A stretch of DNA of 14,211 nt from Actinomycetota bacterium (GCA_003158705.1 PMKX01000119.1:387-14597), one strand, 5' to 3'; shown: positions 1 through 7,970, counted from the stretch's first letter. Notes: generated from the letters alone by a model not told the origin. Numbers and translations: made by a program.

Positions 1-2838
1 GGGCCTGAGGGCAACGCGCGCATAGGTAGGACGAGACTGGCCAGTCCGACGACTCTCGAGTCCGAGGCGCTGCAGCTCACTCACGCACAGGGTGCGTGGA
101 AGATCAAGGTCAACGGCCAGTCGGTCAAGGGGCAGGGTATCCGCGTCGGCATGACCGACACGGGCACCGACCCCACGCACCCCGACCTGGCGCCGGCGAT
201 CGAGGCCTATCGCGACTTCACCGGCAGCGGCCTGCAGGACAACGACGGTCACGGCACCGGCACCTCGAGTCTGGTCGCCGCCCAGGGCCTGCCGGTGTAC
301 AACATCGAGACCGGCACGGCCATGCGCTACGCCGGCATGGCGCCCAAAGCCAAAGTCCTCATGGCCAAGGTGGGCGACCTCAACGGCGGCTACGACTCGC
401 AGTTCATCCGCGGCATCCAATGGCTCGTCGACGAGAAGGTCGACATCATCTCGGACAGCTGGGGCGGTTTCGCACTGCCGCCTGACGGCCACGACCCCGT
501 CTCCCTGGCGGTCGAGGCGGCCATCAAGTCCGGCATCACCTACTGCGTCTCGGCGTTCAACGAAGGCCCCGGGCAGGGCACGCTGGGTTCGCCGAGCGAC
601 CTGAAGGACGCCCTCACCGTGGGCGCCACCACCGGCAACCGCGAGTTCGCGCAGATCCAGTTCCTCGCCTCGCCGGACGCCTACAAGGGCGACCAGGTCA
701 TCTGCTGGTCGAGCCGTGGACCCAACGCACAGGGCGACTACAAGCCCGACATCATGGCCTTCGGCGCTTACGGGTGGGCTCTCGACCCGGTGGCCGGCGA
801 CGCCTACGGCAGCGCCGGCATCCAGGAGTTCGGCGGCACCAGCATGGCGGCACCGGTCTGCGCCGGCGATCTCGCTCTGGCCGAGTGCGCCTGGAAGCTC
901 AGCCACTCCGGCCAGAAGCTCCCCGCGCCGGCGTACTGGAAGAACCTGCTCGCCAGCACGGCGAGCGACCTCGGCTACCCGGCTCTCGACCAGAGCAGCG
1001 GCATGGTCAACGCTGCCGCGGCCGTGCGGGAGGTCCTGCGTCAGGGCAAGTCCATGCTTGTCTCGGTCGCGGCCGACAAGCACAACCCCACGAGCTGGTC
1101 GCCGCGCCTGAACGCCGGCGCCAGCGCGTCCACGAGCATCACCGTCAAGAACACCGGCGACACCAAGGAGACGGTCTCCTTCACGCCCAGGACGTTCGTC
1201 GTCAACAAGGCCCAGACCATCGTCAAGGACATCACGCTGCAGAAGGCGCAGGACTACTACGACGCCGAGATGATCACCATCCCGAAGGGGACTCAACTGG
1301 TGCAGGCCAAGGTCACCTGGCCGTCCGGGCCCCAGGTGTCGATCCGCGACGCCTTGTACGACTCCGACGGCAACTTCCTCACTTACGCGCCGACCTACGG
1401 CGGCTACGGCCACTTGGCCCTCGCCCAGGTTTCGCTGACCAGCCCCGCCGGCCAGCGGCCCGTGGTGAAGGCCGGCCACCCTTGGGAGTTCGACATCTTC
1501 CCGCGCGGCGCCATGTCGCCGACCGGCGCGACGCAGGTCGTGCACATGCAGGTGGAGTTCCTCCACAAGGCCACGTGGCACGCCATGAAGGTCTCGAAGC
1601 CTAAGTTGACGCTCATGCCCGGCGCCACGGCGCAGGTCACGGCGACCGTCACGGCGCCTATGGCGGCCGGGACCTCGTTCGGCGGCCTCGTGGTGAACAA
1701 CGGCGCCACCAGGGCCACCGTGCCCGTCTCGATCCGCGTGCCGGTCAAGATCGCCAACGGCCACGGCACGTTCAGCGGCACCATCACCGGCTCGACGGTC
1801 GAATACAACGGTGGTGAGTTCTACTTCTACGACTTCACCGTGCCCAGCGGGACTCACTCGGTCTCGGCCTCGTTGACCTGGCCCGACCAGGGCAACCTGG
1901 TCAACCTGTACCTGGTCGACCCCAGCGGCAACGTGCGCGACGCCAAGGGCGGCGACCTGGTGGCGTATCCCGACTATCCGAACGGGCTGGTGCCGTCGTC
2001 GGCCTTCACGCACACGAGCGAACAGGTGGTCATGAACGCCCCCAAGGCCGGCAAGTGGCAGGCCCTCGTTTGGGCCCCCGGCTTCTCGGGCGACTCGTTC
2101 GCCGAGCCCTACACCGGCACCATCACGCTCGGCAAGAGTGCGGTCGCTCGCACGCCGTGGACCGCGACCGCGGCCCCCGGCGCGACGGTCGGCAAGGACT
2201 TCACGGTCCACAACCCGGGTCCGACGAGCCTCGATGCCTATGCCGGGAGCCAGATGATCTGGAACGGCATGTTGCAGTCTGAGGACTACGCCTTCGACAC
2301 CACTGTCAACGGGACGCTCAAGCCGGGCATGGCCGACTACCTCGGCGGGGCTTCGTTCACCCTGCCGCAAGACGTCACACTGGTGACGTGCTCGGTGAAG
2401 TGGAGCAGCGTTCCCGGCACGCTGGTCGACCTGAGCATGTACGACCCGACGGGGACCAGCAAGTCGACCAGTCTCGCCACCACGGACATGGGCAACGCCG
2501 CCGTGGTCGCGAACCCAATCGCGGGCACCTGGACGGTCGACCTGGGATACGGCAACCCGACCCTGCCGGCGCCGACCGCCGCCTACGCGCTCAACGTCGA
2601 CTACGTCGGGCCCCAGCCGATCGACGGCTTCACCTCGTCGGCGAACTCCGCCACTCCGTTGACGATCGCCCCCGATGGCGGTAGCGGCACCATCCATGCT
2701 TCGATCCACGTGCCCGCCGACGCCGAGTCGGGCGACGTGATCGAAGGCAGGATCGACTTCTACACCGTAGCTAACGGGATCACTGTCGCCGGCGGCGACC
2801 ATCTCGGGTGGGTGCCGGTGACGATCACGGTGCAGTAG
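1..2838 (+). CDS. Secreted subtilisin-family (S8) serine protease, 5' partial
   Basis: A secreted endopeptidase of the subtilase family. The reading frame is open from the first base, so the true start, signal peptide and most of the propeptide lie outside the window; the first ATG at 151 is too far in, because the beta-strand leading to the catalytic Asp begins before it. Of 945 visible residues, the catalytic triad is Asp53 (motif TDTGTD), His84 (DGHGTGTS) and Ser281 (GGTSMAAP), with the oxyanion Asn187 (AFNEGPG). All four are present, so it should be active. About 600 residues follow the protease domain: an Fn3-like stretch near 360-430, then two beta-sandwich modules resembling pre-peptidase C-terminal domains (about 594-717 and 755-870). 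There is no LPXTG motif or C-terminal membrane helix, so release from the cell is likely. The GHGTH signature reads GHGTG here, a tolerated variant. It converges on the repeat protein next door. Confidence 0.93.
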   Translation, partial: GPEGNARIGRTRLASPTTLESEALQLTHAQGAWKIKVNGQSVKGQGIRVGMTDTGTDPTHPDLAPAIEAYRDFTGSGLQDNDGHGTGTSSLVAAQGLPVYNIETGTAMRYAGMAPKAKVLMAKVGDLNGGYDSQFIRGIQWLVDEKVDIISDSWGGFALPPDGHDPVSLAVEAAIKSGITYCVSAFNEGPGQGTLGSPSDLKDALTVGATTGNREFAQIQFLASPDAYKGDQVICWSSRGPNAQGDYKPDIMAFGAYGWALDPVAGDAYGSAGIQEFGGTSMAAPVCAGDLALAECAWKLSHSGQKLPAPAYWKNLLASTASDLGYPALDQSSGMVNAAAAVREVLRQGKSMLVSVAADKHNPTSWSPRLNAGASASTSITVKNTGDTKETVSFTPRTFVVNKAQTIVKDITLQKAQDYYDAEMITIPKGTQLVQAKVTWPSGPQVSIRDALYDSDGNFLTYAPTYGGYGHLALAQVSLTSPAGQRPVVKAGHPWEFDIFPRGAMSPTGATQVVHMQVEFLHKATWHAMKVSKPKLTLMPGATAQVTATVTAPMAAGTSFGGLVVNNGATRATVPVSIRVPVKIANGHGTFSGTITGSTVEYNGGEFYFYDFTVPSGTHSVSASLTWPDQGNLVNLYLVDPSGNVRDAKGGDLVAYPDYPNGLVPSSAFTHTSEQVVMNAPKAGKWQALVWAPGFSGDSFAEPYTGTITLGKSAVARTPWTATAAPGATVGKDFTVHNPGPTSLDAYAGSQMIWNGMLQSEDYAFDTTVNGTLKPGMADYLGGASFTLPQDVTLVTCSVKWSSVPGTLVDLSMYDPTGTSKSTSLATTDMGNAAVVANPIAGTWTVDLGYGNPTLPAPTAAYALNVDYVGPQPIDGFTSSANSATPLTIAPDGGSGTIHASIHVPADAESGDVIEGRIDFYTVANGITVAGGDHLGWVPVTITVQ

Positions 2839-2849
2839 CACGCGGAATA

Positions 2850-2885
2850 CAGCTTCGCGGCCCACGGGCCGGTAGACGAAAGCTG
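2850..2885. terminator. Symmetric hairpin between convergent genes, possible bidirectional terminator
   Basis: Two nested inverted repeats lie in the 54-bp gap between the two stop codons. The outer arms are CAGCTT (2850-2855) and AAGCTG (2880-2885); the inner arms are CGGCCC (2858-2863) and GGGCCG (2866-2871). The position between convergent genes favours a terminator serving both strands. There is no T-tract on either side and the inner loop is very short, so the call is tentative. Confidence 0.4.
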
Positions 2886-2892
2886 AAGATGA

Positions 2893-5856
2893 CTACGAGT
2901 GGGGTACGGTCACGCCTGGCGGCCACACTTCCAGCTCTTGCCACAGCCCGCCCGCGTGGTTGCCGGCGCCGTCGAAGGCCTCGACGCGCCACATGTACGC
3001 GTCTGCTCCGGTCGCCCGCATCGTGCAGTGCAGCCTTGTCGCCAAGCGACGGCCCACGGGCTGCAGGCCCAGCTGCTTCACGAGGACGATCTTGCCGTGG
3101 TACTTGATCACCAGGCGGTAGTGCAGAGCAGTGGAGACGTTGTCGCGGCCGCGATAGGTGAACTTCGCTGTTCCGTTCCAGCGCACATTGACCTCGAGGC
3201 CGTTGCGCACCGCGGGAGGTGTCAGGTCGATGCGCACCTGGCAGGTCTTGACGGCTTCGATATTGCCGTCCGTGTCGGCCGAGTGATAGGTGATCGTGGT
3301 CACGCCCTGCTGTGTGACGATCACCGTCGTGCCCCGCATCCAGGGGCCGGTGCCGATGCGGTACTCGGTGTAGGCGATGGGTCCTCCGTCAGCCGAACGC
3401 GTCGGCACGAGAGTCAGAGTCACAACGTGATGCACCCAGCCGGAAGGCAGACCCTTGACTGTGGTGGTCGGAGGGTGCGTCGGGGCGAAGCTGGCGGTGA
3501 CGCTCAAGTCTCCCGACACGTTGGCGTCTGTCCTGGTCGCGGTGAGCAAGCCGTCGCTCCAACTGACGAAGTGGTAGCCGGTGTCCGGGACGGCGGTCAC
3601 CGCGGTGCCGCTGCCGCCGTAGTCGACCGTCTGCGATGTACTGCCGGTGAGCGTGCCATGGGCGCCATGGGTGTAGCTGAGTGCGTAGCTGTCGATGGCG
3701 AAGCTGGCCACGATCGTGTGGTCAGTGGTGACGGTCGTGAAGGTGTACGAGGTCACCGCACCGACCGAGACGCCGTCGACGAGTACGTCGGCGACGTGGT
3801 AGTGGACATTGGCGATGATCCTGAAGGTCTGGTCGGCGCCGTAGTCGACCGACATGGCGCCCGCCGGTGAGATCCTGCCGTGGTTGCCGGCGCTGGCGTT
3901 GACCGTGAAGGTGTCGATGGCGAAGGTGGCAGTGACATCGAGGTCATCGCTGACGCCACTGTCAGTGCGTGTGGCGGTGAGCGCCCCGTCGCTCCAACTG
4001 ACGAAGTGGTAGCCCGTGTCAGGGACGGCGGTCACCGCAGTACCGGTGCCACCGTAGTCGACCGTTTGCGACACACTGCCGGCGAGCGTGCCATGGGCGC
4101 CATGGGCATAACTGAGCGTGTAGGTGTTGATGGCGAAGCTGGCGGTGACGCTCAAGTCTCCCGACACGTTGGCGTCTGTCCTGGTCGCGGTGAGCAAGCC
4201 GTCGCTCCAACTGACGAAGTGGTAGCCGGTGTCCGGGACGGCGGTCACCGCGGTGCCGCTGCCGCCGTAGTCGACCGTCTGCGATGTACTGCCGGTGAGC
4301 GTGCCATGGGCGCCATGGGTGTAGCTGAGTGCGTACGTGTTGATGGCGAAATGCGCGGTGACGGTGATGCTCGCGTTGATCGGGCTCAGCGTCAGCGGGT
4401 TGTTGGTCGACGACGACGAGCCGTACGTCCAGTTGACGAAATGGTGACCGACGGGGGCGTTGGCGGTGACGCCGGTGCTGCTGCCGCCGCTGGGCACGCT
4501 CTGGGTCACGGTGCCCGTGAGTGAGGCGCCGGCAGTGCCGTCGGTGACGAAGCTCACCGTGAAGGTTGTAGTGAACGTGCGGTCGCTGCCATACGAGGTG
4601 CCGGCCCCGTTAGTCGCATAGGCACGGACGTGGTACGTCGTGTTCTCGGTCAGTCCGGTGAGTGAGCTCGTGAAGACCCCGGTGCCGATCCCGTCCGTGG
4701 TGTGGCTGTTGGCGACCGTCGGGTTCGCTGACGTGCTCCAGCAGACGCCGCGCGCGGTGACCGCGCCGCCGCCGTCCGACGTGACGTTGCCGCCGCCGGC
4801 CGCGGTCGCGGCGGTCACCGACGACGGCACCGTCGTCGTAACCGTCGGCGTTGTGTAGATGCCGGCGGCGGTCGTGGCCGAGTACGACGTGAGCATGTAC
4901 TTGCCGGCGTCGGCGCCGGTCAAGCTCAGCCCGGAGGCCGTGACCGTCTTGCCGGTCCCCACGGCGGCGGTGTCGAAGGTGGCCGTGCCGCCGGTGAGGC
5001 TGACGTCGTCACCCGGCCTCACGCCAGTGAGCGAACGAGTGGCGATAGTGGCGGCGGTGGTGCCGTCGAAGGGCTTGTCGTTGGCCGTGATGACCGGCGT
5101 CACGGGGTAGAACGAGCCGAAGCGGTCGACGTACAGGTAGCCCCAGTGGCCGCCCAGGCTGCACCCCGCGGCCACGGCCTCGATCTTGACCGTGTCGCCG
5201 ACTGTGACCATCGAGGAGTCGCACGGGATGTCGATGATCTGCCAGTCGGTGTACTGAACGAGGGGGTTGGATGCGGGGACGTTGTGCCAGACGGCGCTTG
5301 TGCCGGCGAAGTTGAACGTCTCATACAGCAGCGTGCCCTTGGTCACGTCCGTCAAGGCGATGTAGATGTACGGTTGCTCTGTGTCTGTGTGCACCGGGTT
5401 CTGCACCACACCGGCCCAGGTGAACATGACGTGGATTCTGCCGTCCGGCGCCACGTCACTGGCCGAGGTGACGTCCTGCTGCGCCAGGGAGTTGGCGTTC
5501 TGGTTCTTGCCCTGGAAGTTGATGACGGCGCAGTAGTTGCCTGAGAGCGGAAAGTGCAGGGCATCGCCGGTGTTGGCGTCAGTCTGGCTCATGGTGGCGA
5601 AGGGGCCGAGGCGCAGCGTCAGGTCCGAGCCACCGGCGTTGCGCTGGATGTCGGCCCCGCTGAACGGAGCGGCGCCCAGGAGCCCGGGATTGATGAAGTT
5701 GGTCTTGACCCACGGTGCCGCGATGTTGCCGCTCTCGAAATCGCCGTTCGTGAACAGAGCAAGCGCGTTGGGGGCGAACGACATGAGAACGCCGAGGACA
5801 AGCAGTGCCAGCGAGAACGTCCTGAACGTGACCTTCAAGAAACTTCTTGACTTCAT
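2893..5856 (-). CDS. Large secreted multidomain repeat protein (YDG, Fn3-like, InlB-B repeats, OmpL47-like)
   Basis: A 987-residue exported protein, probably an adhesin or cell-surface structural protein; no enzyme domain is seen. The ATG at 5856 is chosen because AGGAGGGG sits 5 nt upstream and it begins a good signal peptide (MKSRSFLKVTF, then a hydrophobic core ending near ALA). The open frame continues to 6078 but that extension is not protein-like. In order: an N-terminal jelly-roll-like domain (about 30-250, with NGDFESGN near its start), a YDG domain (about 252-340, ITANDKPFDGTT), an Fn3-like domain (about 340-430, RGVCWSTS and TYHVRAYATNGAG), five InlB-B-type repeats (about 431-791), and an OmpL47-like Ig domain (about 795-890, TEYRIGTGPW, DTDGNIEA), ending in a basic beta-rich tail. 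No LPXTG, SLH or C-terminal helix is visible, so its attachment is unknown. It converges with the subtilase, which could process it or share its surface role; that is inference. Confidence 0.88.
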   Translation of the reverse strand: MKSRSFLKVTFRTFSLALLVLGVLMSFAPNALALFTNGDFESGNIAAPWVKTNFINPGLLGAAPFSGADIQRNAGGSDLTLRLGPFATMSQTDANTGDALHFPLSGNYCAVINFQGKNQNANSLAQQDVTSASDVAPDGRIHVMFTWAGVVQNPVHTDTEQPYIYIALTDVTKGTLLYETFNFAGTSAVWHNVPASNPLVQYTDWQIIDIPCDSSMVTVGDTVKIEAVAAGCSLGGHWGYLYVDRFGSFYPVTPVITANDKPFDGTTAATIATRSLTGVRPGDDVSLTGGTATFDTAAVGTGKTVTASGLSLTGADAGKYMLTSYSATTAAGIYTTPTVTTTVPSSVTAATAAGGGNVTSDGGGAVTARGVCWSTSANPTVANSHTTDGIGTGVFTSSLTGLTENTTYHVRAYATNGAGTSYGSDRTFTTTFTVSFVTDGTAGASLTGTVTQSVPSGGSSTGVTANAPVGHHFVNWTYGSSSSTNNPLTLSPINASITVTAHFAINTYALSYTHGAHGTLTGSTSQTVDYGGSGTAVTAVPDTGYHFVSWSDGLLTATRTDANVSGDLSVTASFAINTYTLSYAHGAHGTLAGSVSQTVDYGGTGTAVTAVPDTGYHFVSWSDGALTATRTDSGVSDDLDVTATFAIDTFTVNASAGNHGRISPAGAMSVDYGADQTFRIIANVHYHVADVLVDGVSVGAVTSYTFTTVTTDHTIVASFAIDSYALSYTHGAHGTLTGSTSQTVDYGGSGTAVTAVPDTGYHFVSWSDGLLTATRTDANVSGDLSVTASFAPTHPPTTTVKGLPSGWVHHVVTLTLVPTRSADGGPIAYTEYRIGTGPWMRGTTVIVTQQGVTTITYHSADTDGNIEAVKTCQVRIDLTPPAVRNGLEVNVRWNGTAKFTYRGRDNVSTALHYRLVIKYHGKIVLVKQLGLQPVGRRLATRLHCTMRATGADAYMWRVEAFDGAGNHAGGLWQELEVWPPGVTVPHS
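3484..3687 (-). repeat. 204-bp exact direct repeat, copy A (unit 5)
   Basis: Reading base by base, this segment matches 4132-4335 at every position. The copies are offset by 648 bp, exactly 216 codons, so they are in the same frame. Identity stops abruptly at both ends: GCT follows on the right here and CGT in the other copy. Confidence 0.95.
4132..4335 (-). repeat. 204-bp exact direct repeat, copy B (unit 2)
   Basis: This is the partner of 3484-3687 and is identical over its full length, third codon positions included. Units 3 and 4 lie between the two copies and are not identical to them, so the duplication is not a simple neighbouring tandem event. Confidence 0.95.
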
Positions 5857-6146
5857 GTGAGCCCCTCCTGGGATGAATCTAGCTGCGAGCTGCTCCGCCG
5901 AGGTGAAAGACGCCTCGCGGGAACCCTCGTCTCTCGGTTCGCCGCCGTCAGCTCCGACCCTGCGGCACGGCCGGCAGATCTTCCCTGGTATCGACAGCAG
6001 CGCGCCGAGCTGTAGCAGGGGTTGAGCGTGCGTGGCCCGTGGTGTATGAAGAAGGTACGCGATGAGGCTCGCGAACATGCGCGGTGAGGCGCTGATGGCT
6101 TCTGGCAGGTTCGTTCGGCCAGGGGCCTTTCTCTTTGGGAGGCCAT
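5857..6146. promoter_or_regulatory. Divergent intergenic spacer and leader of the surface-protein gene
   Basis: This 290-bp spacer separates two genes transcribed away from each other, so it must hold both promoters. I found no convincing -35/-10 pair on either strand. On the minus strand the leader contains the ribosome site AGGAGGGG (5862-5869), a small AGCT-gcg-AGCT hairpin (5881-5891) and a hairpin with arms CGAGG/CCTCG (5899-5903, 5913-5917). I compared it by eye with c-di-GMP and c-di-AMP riboswitch cores and did not see a match. On the plus strand, GGGAGG (6137-6142) lies just before the next gene. Confidence 0.5.
5862..5869 (-). promoter_or_regulatory. Ribosome binding site deciding the surface-protein start
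   Basis: AGGAGGGG on the minus strand lies 5 nt before the ATG at 5856. It fixes the start in front of the signal peptide and rules out the longer reading frame reaching 6078. Confidence 0.85.
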
Positions 6147-6884
6147 ATGGGATTGCTCGACTTCGAGAAGTACGCGCCGCAGCGACGAACGTCGGGCGAT
6201 CCCCACGGCGTCAAGTTGCGCGAGGCAGTGCGCACCGCCGCGCGCGGCCAGTGCCCCCTGTGCACCGTGCTCGAAGATCAGGAGCGGGCGCGCGTGCACT
6301 GGCTCGCCTACGAAGGCCTGAGCGACATCGGGCTGCGCAAGCGTCTCGCGCGCGCCAAGGGCCTCTGTCGCGCGCACTTCCGCCTGCTCTACGGTGTGGT
6401 GACGACGCAGACCTACAACGTGAGCGGTGTGGCCGACGTGATGCGGGACTTGCTGCAGGCAGACCGGGAGGCGCTGACGAGGGCGCTGGCCGAGACCAGG
6501 CGGGGAAGGCGGGCGCGCAAGGCCCTGGCAGTGCTGCGCTCGAGGGCCCGCTGCCCGTTGTGCGAGGCGGCGACCGAGTCCGCCGAGAGCAAGGTGGACA
6601 CACTCCTCGAGGAGCTCACGAACGATTCGTTCCTCGACGAATACGTCTCGTCGCCGGGCCTGCTCTGTCGGCCTCATCTTCTTCTAGCGCTGACGAAGGA
6701 CCCCGCCGAGGCCATCGTCGGGCCGCTGCTGGAGAAGCATCTGCGGGTGCTCGACGCCGACGCCCGCGAGCTCGACGAGTACCTGCGCAAGAAGGACTAC
6801 CGCTTCTCCGACGAGCCCAAAGGCGCCGAGCAGCAGGCGCCACTGCGCAGCATCGAGACCTACGTCGGCACCTGGCCCGCCTGA
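6147..6884 (+). CDS. Two-fold repeated CxxC/CxxH protein, DUF6062-like
   Basis: A 245-residue soluble protein of unknown function that resembles the DUF6062 family. The ATG at 6147 is preferred because GGGAGG lies 4 nt upstream; an in-frame TTG at 6135 would overlap that site. The chain has two halves, each with CPLC followed about 35 residues later by LCRxH: Cys36, Cys39, Cys74, His77 and then Cys136, Cys139, Cys174, His177. Each half could hold one zinc ion through a CCCH set, arranged in helical bundles (the intervening sequence is rich in Leu, Glu and Arg). No signal peptide or membrane segment is visible. A role as an intracellular metal-binding or nucleic-acid-binding protein is possible but is not shown by the sequence. 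The next gene starts 121 bp downstream, so it may be transcribed alone. Confidence 0.85.
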   Translation: MGLLDFEKYAPQRRTSGDPHGVKLREAVRTAARGQCPLCTVLEDQERARVHWLAYEGLSDIGLRKRLARAKGLCRAHFRLLYGVVTTQTYNVSGVADVMRDLLQADREALTRALAETRRGRRARKALAVLRSRARCPLCEAATESAESKVDTLLEELTNDSFLDEYVSSPGLLCRPHLLLALTKDPAEAIVGPLLEKHLRVLDADARELDEYLRKKDYRFSDEPKGAEQQAPLRSIETYVGTWPA

Positions 6885-7005
6885 GTCACCGTTGCCGACC
6901 GGCACGTTTGCGGATGCCTTTAGTGCGGTACGACCCACTATTGTTTGCGGGCAAGCGCGCGACTCCGGAGAGGAGCGGCGTTCCCGACTAGAGTGTGAGG
7001 CGATC

Positions 7006-7302
7006 ATGGTTCTCATCGTGCAGCACAAAGTACGCGACTACGACACGTGGAAGCCCGCGTTCGAAGAGCACGGAGACATTCGCAGGCGTCACGGCGCCAC
7101 CGGCCATGAGCTGTACCGGGGGCTCGACGATCTCAACGAGATCACCATCGTCAACCATTTCCCCTCCAGGGAGCAGGCCGAGGCGTTCGCGTCCGACCCC
7201 TCGCTGAAGGCGGCGATGGAGCAGGGTGGCGTGGTCAGCGAGCCGCGCATCACCTGGGCGGAGGAGCCTGAGTCCGTGGACTACCGGGCGAAGGCGGCCT
7301 AG
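7006..7302 (+). CDS. Small dimeric alpha/beta-barrel (antibiotic-biosynthesis-monooxygenase-like) protein
   Basis: A 98-residue cytosolic protein with the pattern of the ferredoxin-like dimeric alpha/beta barrel fold: strand MVLIVQHKV, helix DYDTWKPAFEEHGDIRRRHG, strand HELYRGLDDLNEITIVNHF, then helix SREQAEAFASDPSLKAAMEQGG and a last strand ending ITWAEE. Members of this fold include ABM-type monooxygenases, stress-responsive barrels and small cyclase-like proteins; many have no known substrate. The ATG at 7006 is chosen because GTGAGG lies 5 nt upstream; the frame is open further upstream to 6892 but that part does not look like this fold. A strong hairpin follows the stop codon, suggesting the transcript ends here. 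I cannot name a substrate. Confidence 0.82.
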   Translation: MVLIVQHKVRDYDTWKPAFEEHGDIRRRHGATGHELYRGLDDLNEITIVNHFPSREQAEAFASDPSLKAAMEQGGVVSEPRITWAEEPESVDYRAKAA

Positions 7303-7315
7303 GAAGCACTTTGTG

Positions 7316-7356
7316 GGCCGGCGGGGTGGGCGGCGCAGCCGCCGGTCCCGCCGGCC
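7316..7356 (+). terminator. Very strong GC-rich hairpin, probable terminator
   Basis: The arms GGCCGGCGGG (7316-7325) and CCCGCCGGCC (7347-7356) pair perfectly over 10 bp. Nested inside them is GGCGGC-gca-GCCGCC (7329-7343). It begins 13 bp after the stop of the small barrel protein. No T-tract follows, which is common among high-GC bacteria, so termination efficiency is uncertain. It could also act as an mRNA-stabilising hairpin. Confidence 0.65.
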
Positions 7357-7449
7357 TCGTCATAGCACCCGCCGCCCAGGGACCGAGCGCCGCCGAGCAC
7401 ACGAGCGGCAGGCGCACGAGCGCCAAGTGACGTCCGAAAGGGGACTCAC

Positions 7450-7923
7450 ATGCAGAAGATCACTCCCTGCCTCTGGTTCGACGGCAGGGCCGAGGAGGCC
7501 GCCGACTTCTACGTCTCCGTCTTCAAGAACTCGAGAATCGTCAGCACGACCTACTTCCCGGAGGGGTCGCCGCGCCCCGCCGGATCGGTCATGACGGTGG
7601 AGTTCGTGCTCGACGGCGAGGAGTATCTGGCACTGGATGGCGGTCCGGAGTTCACCTTCTCTCCCGCCGTGTCGTTCATGGCCCACTGCGACACCCAGGA
7701 AGAGGTGGATGAGCTATGGGAGAAGCTCACCGATGGTGGGCAAGAAGGCCAGTGCGGCTGGCTGACCGACAAGTTCGGGGTCTCGTGGCAGGTCGTGCCC
7801 AGGGCGCTGAACGGGCTGCTCGGCGGCAGCGATGCCGCGGCAGCTAGGCGAGCCGTCACGGCCATGCTCGGCATGAAGAAGCTCGACATCGGCGAGCTGC
7901 AGCGAGCCTACGACAACGCCTGA
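7450..7923 (+). CDS. VOC-superfamily PhnB/YjdN-like protein
   Basis: A 157-residue cytosolic protein of the vicinal-oxygen-chelate superfamily, in the PhnB-like branch often misnamed 3-demethylubiquinone-9 3-methyltransferase. The branch signatures are clear: PCLWFDGRAEEAADFYVSVF near the start, SFMAHCDTQEEVDELWEKL in the middle, and CGWLTDKFGVSWQVVP towards the end, with a C-terminal helix. The length is normal for the branch. The start is set by AAAGGGG (7437-7443) 6 nt before the ATG. The gene sits alone between a hairpin upstream and a promoter region downstream. Substrate and metal use are unknown for most relatives, so only the fold assignment is secure. Confidence 0.9.
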   Translation: MQKITPCLWFDGRAEEAADFYVSVFKNSRIVSTTYFPEGSPRPAGSVMTVEFVLDGEEYLALDGGPEFTFSPAVSFMAHCDTQEEVDELWEKLTDGGQEGQCGWLTDKFGVSWQVVPRALNGLLGGSDAAAARRAVTAMLGMKKLDIGELQRAYDNA

Positions 7924-7970
7924 TTCGCGGGTTCGCAAGCTGTCCACCACCATCATCCAGGGACCAGGCC

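Larger units (their letters stand above)
3484..4566 (-). repeat. Five tandem InlB-B-type repeats within the surface protein
   Basis: Five units of about 70-73 residues follow one another. The typical unit has a SYTHGAHGTL strand, then SQTVDYGGSGTAVTAVPDTG, YHFVSWSDG and a closing ATFAI. From the N-terminus: unit 1 is divergent (HHFVNWTYGSSS, about 4345-4566), unit 2 and unit 5 are identical over 204 bp, unit 3 (about 3919-4131) is a close variant, and unit 4 (about 3700-3918) is strongly divergent (NHGRISPAGAMSVDYG, HYHVADVLVDG). This fold is known from Listeria internalin B and many bacterial surface proteins as a spacer or binding module. Confidence 0.85.

Noticed and set aside
1..40. Rare codons (ATA, AGG, AGA) at the left edge suggesting a foreign or erroneous start
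   Set aside because: Too short to judge; it may be a contig edge or propeptide sequence, and the frame stays open.
96..485. Open frame on the plus strand overlapping the protease
   Set aside because: Arg/His/Gly-rich shadow in another frame of the subtilase, whose catalytic motifs are clear.
3484..4335. Possible CRISPR or mobile repeat
   Set aside because: The repeats are long, few, in frame and encode a protein module; there are no short spacers or inverted ends.
2899..4524. Long plus-strand open frames opposite the surface protein, with repeated ATDEVVAGVRDGGHR-like segments
   Set aside because: They are the antisense of the InlB-B repeats; the repetition is inherited from the minus-strand gene.
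5857..6078. c-di-GMP or c-di-AMP riboswitch in the surface-protein leader
   Set aside because: The conserved core sequences of those riboswitches could not be found by eye; kept only as a question.
5853..6677. Minus-strand frame opposite the CxxC/CxxH protein
   Set aside because: No recognisable domain, no ribosome site, and it lies opposite a gene with conserved paired motifs.
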